Under the pieces are notes generated by a model. The model was given only the letters and a program-made list of their open reading frames with translations, was not told the origin of the DNA and did no database searches. From Chthoniobacteraceae bacterium (GTDB taxonomy: Bacteria; Verrucomicrobiota; Verrucomicrobiia; Chthoniobacterales; Chthoniobacteraceae), in the NCBI GenBank assembly GCA_947476045.1, contig CANJNZ010000016.1, positions 1 through 64,000 on the forward strand: a stretch of 64,000 nucleotides of DNA, read 5' to 3'. Both the position numbers and the translations under genes were made by a program. Below are positions 8,216 to 16,427 of the stretch, piece after piece (positions within the stretch are counted from its first letter, which is position 1; every line of letters begins with the position of its first letter).

Positions 8216-9634
8216 ATGGCCGCACATTTCCGAGACATCACCCCCGAACAACGCAAGAGCGGCCTCGCTGCTTGGCTCGGCTGGTTTTTCGACGGGCTGG
8301 ATATGCATATATATACGCTCGTCGCGACATTGTTTGTGGCGCTTTTATTTCATGGTGACTCACTAAAAGAGGAGTGGCGAATAGCAGCCGACAGCCTTGA
8401 TGTCCTTAGCAGAGAGCAATGGATTCAATGTTCAAACAGATGCTCATACGTAAAAGAAATACCTTTCGATACCGCCGACACCAACCATGACGGATATATT
8501 GGTCGTGATGAATTTTTCCTAGCCGCAGCGAACCAGCGCGGACTGGCTGCCAGCACCGAAGTGAGGCAGCGCACCTCCTGGATACAAGCTGCCTTTCTCA
8601 TCGGCTGGGCGCTCGGCGGCACATTTTTCGGCAGGCTCGGCGATATCATCGGGCGCAGCCGAGCGCTTTCCCTCACTGTGCTCACTTACGCCGCATTCAC
8701 GGGCCTCTCCTTTTTTGCGCAGACTTGGTGGCATCTTTTGATTTTCCGTTTTCTCGCCGCGCTTGGCATCGGCGGCGAATGGGCCGTCGGCTCCACGCTC
8801 ATCGCCGAGACGTGGCCCAAGGCGTGGCGCCCATGGACAGCCGCCGTCCTGCAAGCCGGCGTGAACCTCGGCATCCTCATCGCCTGCGCTGCGGGCGTCC
8901 TGCTCAGCGGCTCGCACCCGCGCTATCTTTTCCTCATCGGAATCATCCCTGCGTTGCTCGTTTTTTACATCCGCCGCCATGTCCCCGAGCCAGCAGCTTG
9001 GCTCGCTGCGCGAAAAGAACAGCCGCAGGCCAGAGTCGCCGATCTTTTCCGGGGCGAAACGCGACGCATCACCCTTGTTTGCGTCGGCATCTGCGCCTTC
9101 TCGCTCACCGCTTGGTGGGCGTTCATTTTCTGGCAGGCGCAACACCTCCGCAGTCTGCCCGAAGTCGTCGCCCTCAGCGGCACTGCGCGCGACAGCCTGC
9201 TCTCTGCGACTTTCGCGTGGATCATCGGAGTCAGCATCGTGGGCAACTTCGCCGCCGGCTGGCTCGCGTCGCGTTTCGGCTACAAAGCCACGTTGGTTTT
9301 CATGTTCAGCGGTTTCGCCATTACAATGTGCGGCGCTTTCGGCACCGAGCACGCGCTCGCTCCGCTCTCCCGATTCTGGCTGCCCGCCGTGGCTTTTTGG
9401 AGCGGTGTTTTCGGCCTCTTTACCATGCTGCTGCCTCCGCTTTTTCCAACTCTCCTCCGCACGACTGGCGCGGGGTTTTCCTACAATATCGGACGTATCG
9501 CCGCTGCCATCGGCACCATTTTCGCCGCGCAAATCACCGCAGGAGGAAACTTCCGCGTGACGCTTTTCTACGACGGCCTCCTCTTCCTGCCCGCCATCGC
9601 TTTCACCCTCATGCTGCCACGCGAATCGAAGTGA
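8216..9634 (+). CDS. MFS transporter with an EF-hand in the first periplasmic loop
   Basis: A 472-residue major facilitator carrier. TM1 (about 30-46) and the loop-2 motif GRLGDIIGR (about 139-147) are separated by about 70 extra residues. Inside that insert lies a canonical EF-hand calcium loop, residues 88-99 (DTNHDGYIGRDE; D, N, D, Y, I, E at positions 1, 3, 5, 7, 8, 12), plus two Cys (72 and 76). The remaining helices look like organic-anion or sugar carriers; the substrate is unknown. The insert is built from lower-GC DNA (about 43% over 8341-8520 against 62% in one flanking line). Calcium could gate or stabilise the carrier on the periplasmic side (inference). Confidence 0.88.
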   Translation: MAAHFRDITPEQRKSGLAAWLGWFFDGLDMHIYTLVATLFVALLFHGDSLKEEWRIAADSLDVLSREQWIQCSNRCSYVKEIPFDTADTNHDGYIGRDEFFLAAANQRGLAASTEVRQRTSWIQAAFLIGWALGGTFFGRLGDIIGRSRALSLTVLTYAAFTGLSFFAQTWWHLLIFRFLAALGIGGEWAVGSTLIAETWPKAWRPWTAAVLQAGVNLGILIACAAGVLLSGSHPRYLFLIGIIPALLVFYIRRHVPEPAAWLAARKEQPQARVADLFRGETRRITLVCVGICAFSLTAWWAFIFWQAQHLRSLPEVVALSGTARDSLLSATFAWIIGVSIVGNFAAGWLASRFGYKATLVFMFSGFAITMCGAFGTEHALAPLSRFWLPAVAFWSGVFGLFTMLLPPLFPTLLRTTGAGFSYNIGRIAAAIGTIFAAQITAGGNFRVTLFYDGLLFLPAIAFTLMLPRESK

Positions 9635-9673
9635 TTGCTGGTCACGTGCAGCCGATTCCTGCTCACTAAAAAC

Positions 9674-10828
9674 GTGCGTCTGCTTTTCATCAGCAATCTT
9701 TTCCCCGACATGCGCGAGCCCTATCGCGGGCTGGACAACGCCGCCGTGCTCCACGCGCTCTCTTCGCGCTGGGAAATCCACACACTCGCGCTGCGCCCCG
9801 TGCTGCCTTGGGCGCGCAAAAGCTGGCAGCCGCGCGCGGACGATGTAGCGCTGCGGCCCACGTTCGTCCCCACGAGCTACGTGCCGAAATTTGGCACGCA
9901 CTGGAATCACAAGCTCGCGGCCAACGCGCTTCGCCGTCACCTCGACGCCGCACGTCGCGATGCGCATTTCGATGTTGTGCTGTGCTCGTGGCTTTTCCCG
10001 GATGCGTGCGCCGTCGCGCGCTTACAGGAGGAATTTCATTTCCGTTTCGTCGCCATCGCGCAGGGCTCCGATGTGCATCAGTATTTAAAAATGCCCGCCC
10101 GTCGCAAAGTGATGGCGAAGCTCCTCACGCGAGCATCGGCAATCATCACGCGCAGCGCGGAGCTGGCGCGATTGCTTGGAAAAACCGGACTGCGAAAAGA
10201 TCGCCTGTTTCCCATTTATAATGGTGTGGATGTGGCCGCGTTTCACCCGCCTACCGAAGCCGAACGCGCTGAAGCCCGTGCTACGCACAAACTCCCACAA
10301 AGCGCTCCGACCATCCTCTTCGTGGGAAATTTTTTCCCCATCAAAAACCCGCACGCCCTCCTCGAAGCCCACGCCCGTCTGCGTGCAATCCCCGAGCTGC
10401 GCGAAACCCAGCTCGTCCTCGCAGGCGGCGGCCCGCTGGAGCCGGAACTGCGTTCGCTCGCGGAAAAACTCGGCCACGCGGCCGGTGTCCATTTCACCGG
10501 CAGACACGACGCGAACGGCATCGCCCGCCTCATGCGCGCCGCCGATGTGCTCGCGCTGCCCAGCGACAACGAAGGCGTGCCAAACGTAATCCTCGAAGCC
10601 TTCGCCAGCGGCCTGCCCGTGGTCGCCTCGCGCGTCGGCGGTATCGCCGAAGTCCACCGCCACGACTTCCTAGGCCAACTTACGCCGCCTCGCGACGTGC
10701 CCGCACTCGCCGCCGCTTTGCAGAAAACTTTGCTCACCCCGCCAGATCGAAAGCGCATCGCAGAATTCGGCCGCACTTTCACATGGCAGGCTACGGCGGA
10801 TGCCTACCACCGCCTTCTCGTGCAATAG
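9674..10828 (+). CDS. GT-B glycosyltransferase (family 4-like)
   Basis: A 384-residue glycosyltransferase. The frame is open from a TTG at 9635, but the GTG at 9674 gives the typical opening RLLFISNLFPDM, so I prefer it. The C-terminal GT1 domain shows ILFVGNFFPIKNP, the donor-site LPSDNEGVPNVILEAFASGLPVV region cut into its usual pieces, and the conserved Glu pair. The enzyme should use a nucleotide sugar on a cytoplasmic membrane acceptor. Its neighbour is a polyprenyl-phosphate sugar transferase, so both probably build an exopolysaccharide or surface glycan. Confidence 0.88.
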   Translation: MRLLFISNLFPDMREPYRGLDNAAVLHALSSRWEIHTLALRPVLPWARKSWQPRADDVALRPTFVPTSYVPKFGTHWNHKLAANALRRHLDAARRDAHFDVVLCSWLFPDACAVARLQEEFHFRFVAIAQGSDVHQYLKMPARRKVMAKLLTRASAIITRSAELARLLGKTGLRKDRLFPIYNGVDVAAFHPPTEAERAEARATHKLPQSAPTILFVGNFFPIKNPHALLEAHARLRAIPELRETQLVLAGGGPLEPELRSLAEKLGHAAGVHFTGRHDANGIARLMRAADVLALPSDNEGVPNVILEAFASGLPVVASRVGGIAEVHRHDFLGQLTPPRDVPALAAALQKTLLTPPDRKRIAEFGRTFTWQATADAYHRLLVQ

Positions 10829-10830
10829 GT

Positions 10831-10844
10831 TGACGCTTGCGTCA
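10831..10844. promoter_or_regulatory. Perfect 14-bp palindrome ahead of the sugar-transferase gene
   Basis: TGACGCTTGCGTCA lies 2 bp after the glycosyltransferase stop and 1 bp before the ATG at 10846. It could be an operator or a small RNA hairpin near the start. No other copy was noticed in the window. If translation starts at the later ATG (10945), the palindrome is in a 5' leader. Confidence 0.35.
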
Positions 10845-10944
10845 CATGTTCGAAAAGGCAGACATTTCTCTTGCGCTAAGTAATTCTACGCGGAACATAG
10901 GCAACCGCTCGCCCTCGTCCTCACTTTCTAAAACCCTTTTCCAA

Positions 10945-12438
10945 ATGAACTCCAACGGCCTCCTCGGAAAGCATTGGTTCCAAGTGACCATGCACTTCCT
11001 GCTGTATGTATTCCTTTTCTGCGCGAGCTGTGTCCTCAGCGCGAATATTGCAGTCAATTATGCAGACTACACGGCTGCCAATGTGGTGGAGAAATACTGG
11101 TTGTCGTTCGGCATCTCATCGGTCGTGTTTTCCTCATCCATTTACATCGCAGGCCTCTACACTTCGCAGAGCCTGAATAAAAGCGCGGCACGCCGTTTCT
11201 TCCTGCTCAATGGGTGCGCGTTGTTTTCCATGCTGATGCTCATCGGCGTCGCCTACACATTCACCGCACATCCGCTGGGCCGTTCTTTCATGGCGGTGAA
11301 TACAGGCATCCTCATTGTATTCTCATTCGCCCACCACGCCTATCTCCTCCACACACTCAAGACCGCCCGCGAGCGCGTCGCCTACATCGTCACCAGCTCC
11401 TTCGATGAGGGCGAAACGCACATCTTCTCCGACATCGGCCTGAAGCACCTCGACTTCGTAGGCGTCGTCGCCGGTCTCGGCTACCAGCCCACTGCGCGCC
11501 ATCCGATGCTGGGGAAAGTGGACGACCTCGCCGATATCATCCGCGACCACCGCATAGACCGCGTGCTCGTCACCGGCAAGAGCCTCAACAATGCCTCGCT
11601 CAGCCGCCAGTTTTGCAAACTGCGCTATTCCGGCGTCACCGTCATGCCCCTCATCATCCTCTGCGAGGAAATTGACCAGCACGTCCCGCTCGAACTCATC
11701 TCCTCCGAATGGCTCCTCAACGCCAGCGGCGAGCCGCAGCTTCTCTACATACGCAAAGTCAAACGCCTCTTCGACATCGTCACCTCATCGCTCGGACTCA
11801 TCCTCAGCCTCCCGATTCTCCTCCTCGCGATGCTGCTGGTGAAGCTCACCTCCAAAGGCCCCGTCCTTTTCTACCAAAACCGCAGCGGGCGCTTCGGAAA
11901 ACCTTTCTCCATGATCAAACTGCGCAGCATGTGCATGGACGCCGAAAAAGCCGGCGCACAGTGGGCGCAGGGCGGCGCAACCGGCAGCCGCGACCCGCGC
12001 GTCACCCGCATCGGCAGTATTTTGCGCAAATACCGCATTGATGAAATCCCGCAGCTCTGGAACGTGCTTAAAGGCGAAATGAGCTTCGTCGGCCCGCGCC
12101 CCGAGCGCCCCGAGATGATCACCGAAATCGCCAGGCAAGTCCCCTACTACGAAGAGCGCATGATGGTGCAGCCCGGCATCACCGGCTGGGCGCAAGTCAA
12201 CTACCCCTACGGAGCCAGCATCCTCGATTCCCGCCGCAAGCTCGAATACGACCTGTATTACCTCAAACACATGTCGTTCTTCCTCGATACATTCATCCTG
12301 CTCGACACCGTCCGCACCGTTCTTTTTGGCGGAGCCAAATCCCGCGAGCGTCGTCTGCAAGCGATCACGATGGAAAAAATCGAAGCCCTTCGCACCAGCG
12401 AAACCAAGCCCACCGAATTGGAACTCGGCACCGCCTGA
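10945..12438 (+). CDS. Polyprenyl-phosphate sugar-1-phosphate transferase (exopolysaccharide initiation)
   Basis: About 497 residues from the ATG at 10945; an in-frame ATG at 10846 would add 33 residues of low-complexity sequence, and no strong ribosome site decides between them. Four N-terminal hydrophobic segments are followed by a Rossmann-like region and a C-terminal bacterial sugar-transferase domain beginning KRLFDIVTSSLGL. That domain holds KLRSMCMDAE, RDPRVTRIGSILRKYRIDEIPQLWNV and GPRPERPE. It is the WcaJ/EpsE type of initiating enzyme, loading sugar-1-phosphate onto undecaprenyl phosphate. It follows a glycosyltransferase and precedes a VanZ-like protein. Confidence 0.9.
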   Translation: MNSNGLLGKHWFQVTMHFLLYVFLFCASCVLSANIAVNYADYTAANVVEKYWLSFGISSVVFSSSIYIAGLYTSQSLNKSAARRFFLLNGCALFSMLMLIGVAYTFTAHPLGRSFMAVNTGILIVFSFAHHAYLLHTLKTARERVAYIVTSSFDEGETHIFSDIGLKHLDFVGVVAGLGYQPTARHPMLGKVDDLADIIRDHRIDRVLVTGKSLNNASLSRQFCKLRYSGVTVMPLIILCEEIDQHVPLELISSEWLLNASGEPQLLYIRKVKRLFDIVTSSLGLILSLPILLLAMLLVKLTSKGPVLFYQNRSGRFGKPFSMIKLRSMCMDAEKAGAQWAQGGATGSRDPRVTRIGSILRKYRIDEIPQLWNVLKGEMSFVGPRPERPEMITEIARQVPYYEERMMVQPGITGWAQVNYPYGASILDSRRKLEYDLYYLKHMSFFLDTFILLDTVRTVLFGGAKSRERRLQAITMEKIEALRTSETKPTELELGTA

Positions 12439-12465
12439 TTTCAGCGAGCGCACACTCTCTCCGCC

Positions 12466-13422
12466 GTGGCTGAAAGCGCCCCCGCAACCCAACCGCGCAG
12501 TTTACGCCGCTGGCTCCTAGCCGCAGCAGCCTGCGCGGGAGCTTTTCTCATCCCGATCCACTTCGCGGTGAACAACGAATTTTGGGAGCGCCTCATGGAC
12601 GCCGCGCACATCCCCTTCGTCGCCATCCTCACAATTTTCGCATGGCGCATCCTCCCCGCTCGCATCGTGGAAAAGCGCGCCCTCATCGCCTTCATCATCT
12701 GCACCGCAGCCGCCGGACTCGCCGAATGGCTCCAGCGCTTCACCGGACGCGAACCAAGCTGGAGCGACTTCACCAATAGCGCCGCCGGGGCCTTCCTCAC
12801 ATTCCTCGGCATCACCCAATGGCAACGCCGCCCCGTGCTTCCGTGGCGTCTGCTCTATATCGCCTACGCAGCCGCGATCTGCGCAATCACCGTTCTCCCC
12901 GCGTGGCGAGAACTACTCGCCATCGCGTGGCGCTCCAACAGCTTTCCGACACTCGGTGATTTTGAAAACACACACGAACTCCGCCTGTGGTGCGGCAACG
13001 GAAAACGCGACGCCCCCGACGGCGCACGCATCCGCCTCGTCCCCGAACACGCCAGCCACGGCACACACTCCCTCCGCATCGAAACCCGCGCTCACGGAAA
13101 CCCCGGCGTCCGCTTCCTCGCCGCCGATCAGGACTGGCGCGATTATCGCACACTCGCCTTCGATATTTTCAATCCCGGCGACTCTTTCACGCTCTCCCTG
13201 CGCATAGACAACGATTTCCCGAAGCCCGAACGCGAAGATCGCTTCTACCGCGCCCTCCCCATCGCTGCGGGATGGAATCACATCGCCATCCCCCTCGAAG
13301 AAATCGCCAGCACGCCCAAAAACCGCCGCCTCAATCTTGCCGCCATCCGCCGCGTCGTCCTCTTCCTCGAAGACCCCGCGCAGCCCCACGTCTTCCACCT
13401 CGATCACGTCCGCATCGAATAA
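12466..13422 (+). CDS. VanZ-like membrane protein fused to a carbohydrate-binding-like beta domain
   Basis: A 318-residue protein starting at GTG 12466. The first 130 residues contain four to five hydrophobic segments with the spacing of VanZ-like proteins (FWERLMDAAHIPF, LAEWLQRFTGREPSWSDFTNSAAG). After the last segment, residues about 155-318 form an extracytoplasmic beta-sandwich resembling CIA30 or carbohydrate-binding modules (SLRIETR, WRDYRTLAFDIFN, LDHVRIE at the end). Sitting after the exopolysaccharide genes, it may bind or anchor surface glycan. That role is inferred. Confidence 0.78.
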   Translation: MAESAPATQPRSLRRWLLAAAACAGAFLIPIHFAVNNEFWERLMDAAHIPFVAILTIFAWRILPARIVEKRALIAFIICTAAAGLAEWLQRFTGREPSWSDFTNSAAGAFLTFLGITQWQRRPVLPWRLLYIAYAAAICAITVLPAWRELLAIAWRSNSFPTLGDFENTHELRLWCGNGKRDAPDGARIRLVPEHASHGTHSLRIETRAHGNPGVRFLAADQDWRDYRTLAFDIFNPGDSFTLSLRIDNDFPKPEREDRFYRALPIAAGWNHIAIPLEEIASTPKNRRLNLAAIRRVVLFLEDPAQPHVFHLDHVRIE

Positions 13423-13506
13423 CCGCCCGCTCGGAAAACGATCACATCACAGCGCAGTTGCCAGCCAAGGCCGCTTCCCGCATCTTCCCGGCCCGAAAAT
13501 TTTCTC

Positions 13507-15303
13507 ATGTCTTTCTTCATCACCACCGCGATTGATTACACCAACGGCGCACCGCACATCGGCCACGCTTACGAAAAGGTGCTCGCCGACGTGCTCGCGC
13601 GCTACCATCGGCTGAAAGGCGACGAAGTCTTCTACCTCACCGGCGTGGATCAGCACGGGCAGAAAGTGCAGCAGAGCGCGGAAAAGGCGGGCCTCGCTTC
13701 ACAGGAATACGTGGACGGCATCACAAAAAAATTCACCGCACTCTGGGAAAAGCTCGACGTGAAATATGACGCGTGGGCCGCCACCACCGACCCGCTCCAC
13801 AAGGAATGTGTGCGCGCCAATCTGCAAAAACTGTGGGACGACAAAGACCCCGCCACGGAACAGAGCCGCTGGATTTATAAAAAGACGCAACGTGGATTTT
13901 ACAGTGTGCGGCAGGAACAATTCCTCACCGACAAAGAACGCGGCCCCGATGGGCAGTTCGGCCCCGAGTGGGGCGTCGTCGAAGAGCGCGACGAGGAAAA
14001 TTTCTACTTCCGCCTCACGCAAGACCCCGCAACCGGACTGCCCGGATGGGACCCCAAACAGTGGCTCCTCGATTTCATTGATAGACGCAGCGCCGCCGGA
14101 AAGCCCTTCGTCGTTCCCGATTTCCGCGTCTCCGAACTTCGCAACGCCGTGGAAAAACTCGAAGGCGACCTCTGCATCTCCCGCCCCGCCTCGCGACTGA
14201 AATGGGGCATCCCGTTTCCCGAGAGCTTCGGCGCTGGCTTCGTCACCTTTGTGTGGTTCGACGCGCTCGTGAACTACATCACCTTCGCCCCCGGCCACGA
14301 CCCGCACTACGGCGAGCGAACCGCCAAGGCGCCAGGACGCCAAGAAGAGGAGAACGCAGAAAATCTTGGCGCCTTAGCGTCTTGGCGGTTCAACGATTTC
14401 TGGCCCCCGCTCCACGTCATCGGCAAAGACATCCTCATTCCCGCCCACGGCGTCTATTGGCCCATCATGCTCAAAGCGCTCGGCTTCACCGATGACGAAA
14501 TGCCCACGCTGCTCGTCCACGGCTGGTGGAACATCCGGGGCAAAGGCGGCGAAAGCGAAAAGATGAGCAAGAGCCTCGGCAACGTCGTGGACCCCGACCT
14601 CCTCGCCGACAAATACGGTCCCGAAGCCCTCCGCTACTACCTCATGAGCGACATCGCCACCGGGCGTGATGCGGATTTTTCCGAAGAGCGCCTCGTCCTG
14701 CGCTACAACACCGACCTCGCCAACTCACTGGGCAATCTGCTCAACCGCACGCTGAGTATGGTGGGGAAGTATCGGGAGGGTGTGTTGAGTCCAACACCAG
14801 CGCAGAACGCGCTTACAAGTGCACAGTATGAGAGCTTGTCCGCAGAAATCCGAATGGCGGGCAAAATCCCTTTCACCATCAACCTGCCGGACTTTCCAAC
14901 GATAACGCACGAGAGTGTGCTTCTTGTTCGGCGAGCGTTTGACGAATTACGCCCCGACCTAGCATTCGACTTCGTAGCCCGGTTTGCGACGATCGCCAAT
15001 CGTGCGGTCCAAGTGATGGAGCCTTGGGCTCGATTCAAGGATCCGGCCCAAGAGCCTACGCTCGATAGCGTCCTTTACGAACTCGCCGAATCGCTCCGCA
15101 TCATCGCCATCCTGATCTCACCGGTGCTGCCGAAAGCGGCGCACGGGATTTTCGACCAGCTCAACTGGAAGCTCGACGAAGCCAGCAAGGACACGCGTTT
15201 CCGCCTCGCCGATGCCGTCTGGGGCGGCCTGCCCGACGGCCACGTCCTCGGCAAACCCGTCCCGCTTTTCCCCCGCATCGAAGCCCCCATCGCTACGCCG
15301 TAA
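13507..15303 (+). CDS. metG: Methionyl-tRNA synthetase, carrying an in-frame palindromic repeat insertion
   Basis: A 598-residue class I synthetase charging tRNA-Met. The HIGH motif is at 17-20 and KMSKS at 352-356, followed by the helical anticodon-binding domain. No C-terminal tRNA-binding appendix is present. Residues about 271-295 are encoded by an inverted-repeat element (14318-14391) that keeps the frame and adds about 25 residues between NYITFAPGHD and the conserved FWPPLHVIGKDI. A stretch of the anticodon domain (about 14750-15070) has less GC-biased codons than the rest. The stop lies 4 bp before a second element of the same family. Confidence 0.95.
   Translation: MSFFITTAIDYTNGAPHIGHAYEKVLADVLARYHRLKGDEVFYLTGVDQHGQKVQQSAEKAGLASQEYVDGITKKFTALWEKLDVKYDAWAATTDPLHKECVRANLQKLWDDKDPATEQSRWIYKKTQRGFYSVRQEQFLTDKERGPDGQFGPEWGVVEERDEENFYFRLTQDPATGLPGWDPKQWLLDFIDRRSAAGKPFVVPDFRVSELRNAVEKLEGDLCISRPASRLKWGIPFPESFGAGFVTFVWFDALVNYITFAPGHDPHYGERTAKAPGRQEEENAENLGALASWRFNDFWPPLHVIGKDILIPAHGVYWPIMLKALGFTDDEMPTLLVHGWWNIRGKGGESEKMSKSLGNVVDPDLLADKYGPEALRYYLMSDIATGRDADFSEERLVLRYNTDLANSLGNLLNRTLSMVGKYREGVLSPTPAQNALTSAQYESLSAEIRMAGKIPFTINLPDFPTITHESVLLVRRAFDELRPDLAFDFVARFATIANRAVQVMEPWARFKDPAQEPTLDSVLYELAESLRIIAILISPVLPKAAHGIFDQLNWKLDEASKDTRFRLADAVWGGLPDGHVLGKPVPLFPRIEAPIATP
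14318..14391. repeat. Palindromic repeat element inside metG
   Basis: The arms 14318-14344 and 14365-14391 (27 nt each) pair at 23 of 27 positions, with a 20-nt centre. The core wording is ACCGCCAAG ... CTTGGCGGT. The element is translated in frame as part of MetG. A related copy with CCACCAAGAC wording lies just past the metG stop (15307-15390). Confidence 0.85.
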
Positions 15304-15306
15304 TAT

Positions 15307-15390
15307 TTAACCACCAAGACACAAAGGCGCAAAGAAGCGGGACTGGGCCGATGAATCTTATCTTGGTGCCTTGGTGTCTTGGTGGTTCAA
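15307..15390. repeat. Palindromic repeat element between metG and the M42 peptidase
   Basis: The left arm (15307-15334) and right arm (15362-15390) are imperfect inverted copies built on AACCACCAAGACAC. The left arm lies just after the metG stop. The right arm encodes the last ten residues of the convergent peptidase. It may serve as a shared transcription end, but no clear T-run follows. Confidence 0.85.
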
Positions 15391-16323
15391 GAATCGCCGA
15401 TACTCGGCCATGCGCTTTTCCAGACGTGCGCGCAAATCAGCGTGTGGGTCGGCGGGTTTGGCTTTTGCCACTTCCACACAGAGCTGCGCCATGCCCACGG
15501 CGTCTGCCACATTCACATACTCCTGCGCGATGCGATTGCGCGGGCCGCAGTTGTGGTAATTGCCGAGCGCCACGCACAGCGCGGCGGTGCGGTAGCCGTA
15601 GAGCGCGTAAGCCGTGGCTTCGCAAGTGCCGCCCTGCATGAGCGCACGCTGATGCGGGATTTTTGCGCGTGTGGCGGCGTTTTGAATTTCCGCAGTTGCT
15701 GCGCTGTCGAAGACGCTCGTGCGGTCGCCCACACGGACGATCACGCCCGCGCCAAGTTCGACCGGCCCGCCTTTCACGCTGCTCGTTTCGAGCGAGACGA
15801 TGGTGGTGCTTTTGGGAAGCGCGCCGCTTTTGGCGAGATGGATCGCGCCGACAAAACCCACTTCCTCGGCACGTGTGAAAATCCCGTAAGTTGAACACTC
15901 CGCGCCGCTCTGCTCCAGCTCCCGCAGCATCGCCACGATGCACGCGCAACCGATGAGGTCATCGCACGCCCTCGAATAAATCCGTCCGTTGCGCACCTCG
16001 AAGGCTGGCAAATCCCACATCCGAAACGCGCCAAATTTTTGCGTGGCGGGTTTCTTTTTCCGATAAACTTCGGGGACGCCGCCGAGAAATTCGCGCCCGA
16101 CATACGCGGGGTGATCCATGTGCGCTGCGAAGGCGAATCGCGCCTTTGCACGCCCGCGCCGGTAGTGGGCGATGACGTTGCCAAACGCATCGCGCTGCAC
16201 GCTCACATGAGGGCAATCCTCCAATAGTCGCTCGATTTCATAGCGCACCGCGTCTTCGTGAAATGGCGCAGTCGGTTGCGCGAGGATGGAGAAGGCGAGA
16301 TCGAGATACGCGTCGGTTTTCAT
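15358..16323 (-). CDS. M42-family metallopeptidase (aminopeptidase-like)
   Basis: A 321-residue zinc aminopeptidase or deblocking peptidase. I start it at the ATG at 16323 (MKTDAYLDLAF); the frame stays open to 16620 but that part overlaps the divergent acyltransferase. Metal-site motifs seen are AAHMDHP, RACDDLIGC, TRAEEVGFVGA, SLETSS and a late GNYHNCGP. The final residues LNHQDTKAPR and the stop codon come from the right arm of the repeat at 15307-15390, so the original C-terminus was replaced or extended. Substrate unknown; M42 enzymes trim peptides from the N-terminus in the cytoplasm. Confidence 0.9.
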   Translation of the reverse strand: MKTDAYLDLAFSILAQPTAPFHEDAVRYEIERLLEDCPHVSVQRDAFGNVIAHYRRGRAKARFAFAAHMDHPAYVGREFLGGVPEVYRKKKPATQKFGAFRMWDLPAFEVRNGRIYSRACDDLIGCACIVAMLRELEQSGAECSTYGIFTRAEEVGFVGAIHLAKSGALPKSTTIVSLETSSVKGGPVELGAGVIVRVGDRTSVFDSAATAEIQNAATRAKIPHQRALMQGGTCEATAYALYGYRTAALCVALGNYHNCGPRNRIAQEYVNVADAVGMAQLCVEVAKAKPADPHADLRARLEKRMAEYRRFLNHQDTKAPR

Positions 16324-16352
16324 ACAGGAAGAAAGCGCGTGCTCCGGCAAAA

Positions 16353-16395
16353 AGTGCAAGCGTAAGTGCGGGAATACGACACTTGCGCTTGCACT
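16353..16395. repeat. Inverted repeat in the divergent M42 / acyltransferase promoter
   Basis: 16-nt arms (16353-16368 and 16380-16395) match at 15 of 16 positions around an 11-nt centre; the core is AGTGCAAGCG. It lies 30 bp upstream of the M42 start and 33 bp upstream of the acyltransferase start, an ideal place for an operator affecting both genes. It could equally be a repeat-family copy. Confidence 0.65.
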
Positions 16396-16427
16396 CCGCC
16401 CCCTGCCTGCTGCTGCATACAGCGTCC

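Noticed and set aside
8519-9967. Long minus-strand frame across the MFS and glycosyltransferase genes
   Set aside because: It has a composition dominated by Glu, Arg and Gly with no family signature, while both plus-strand genes are clear.
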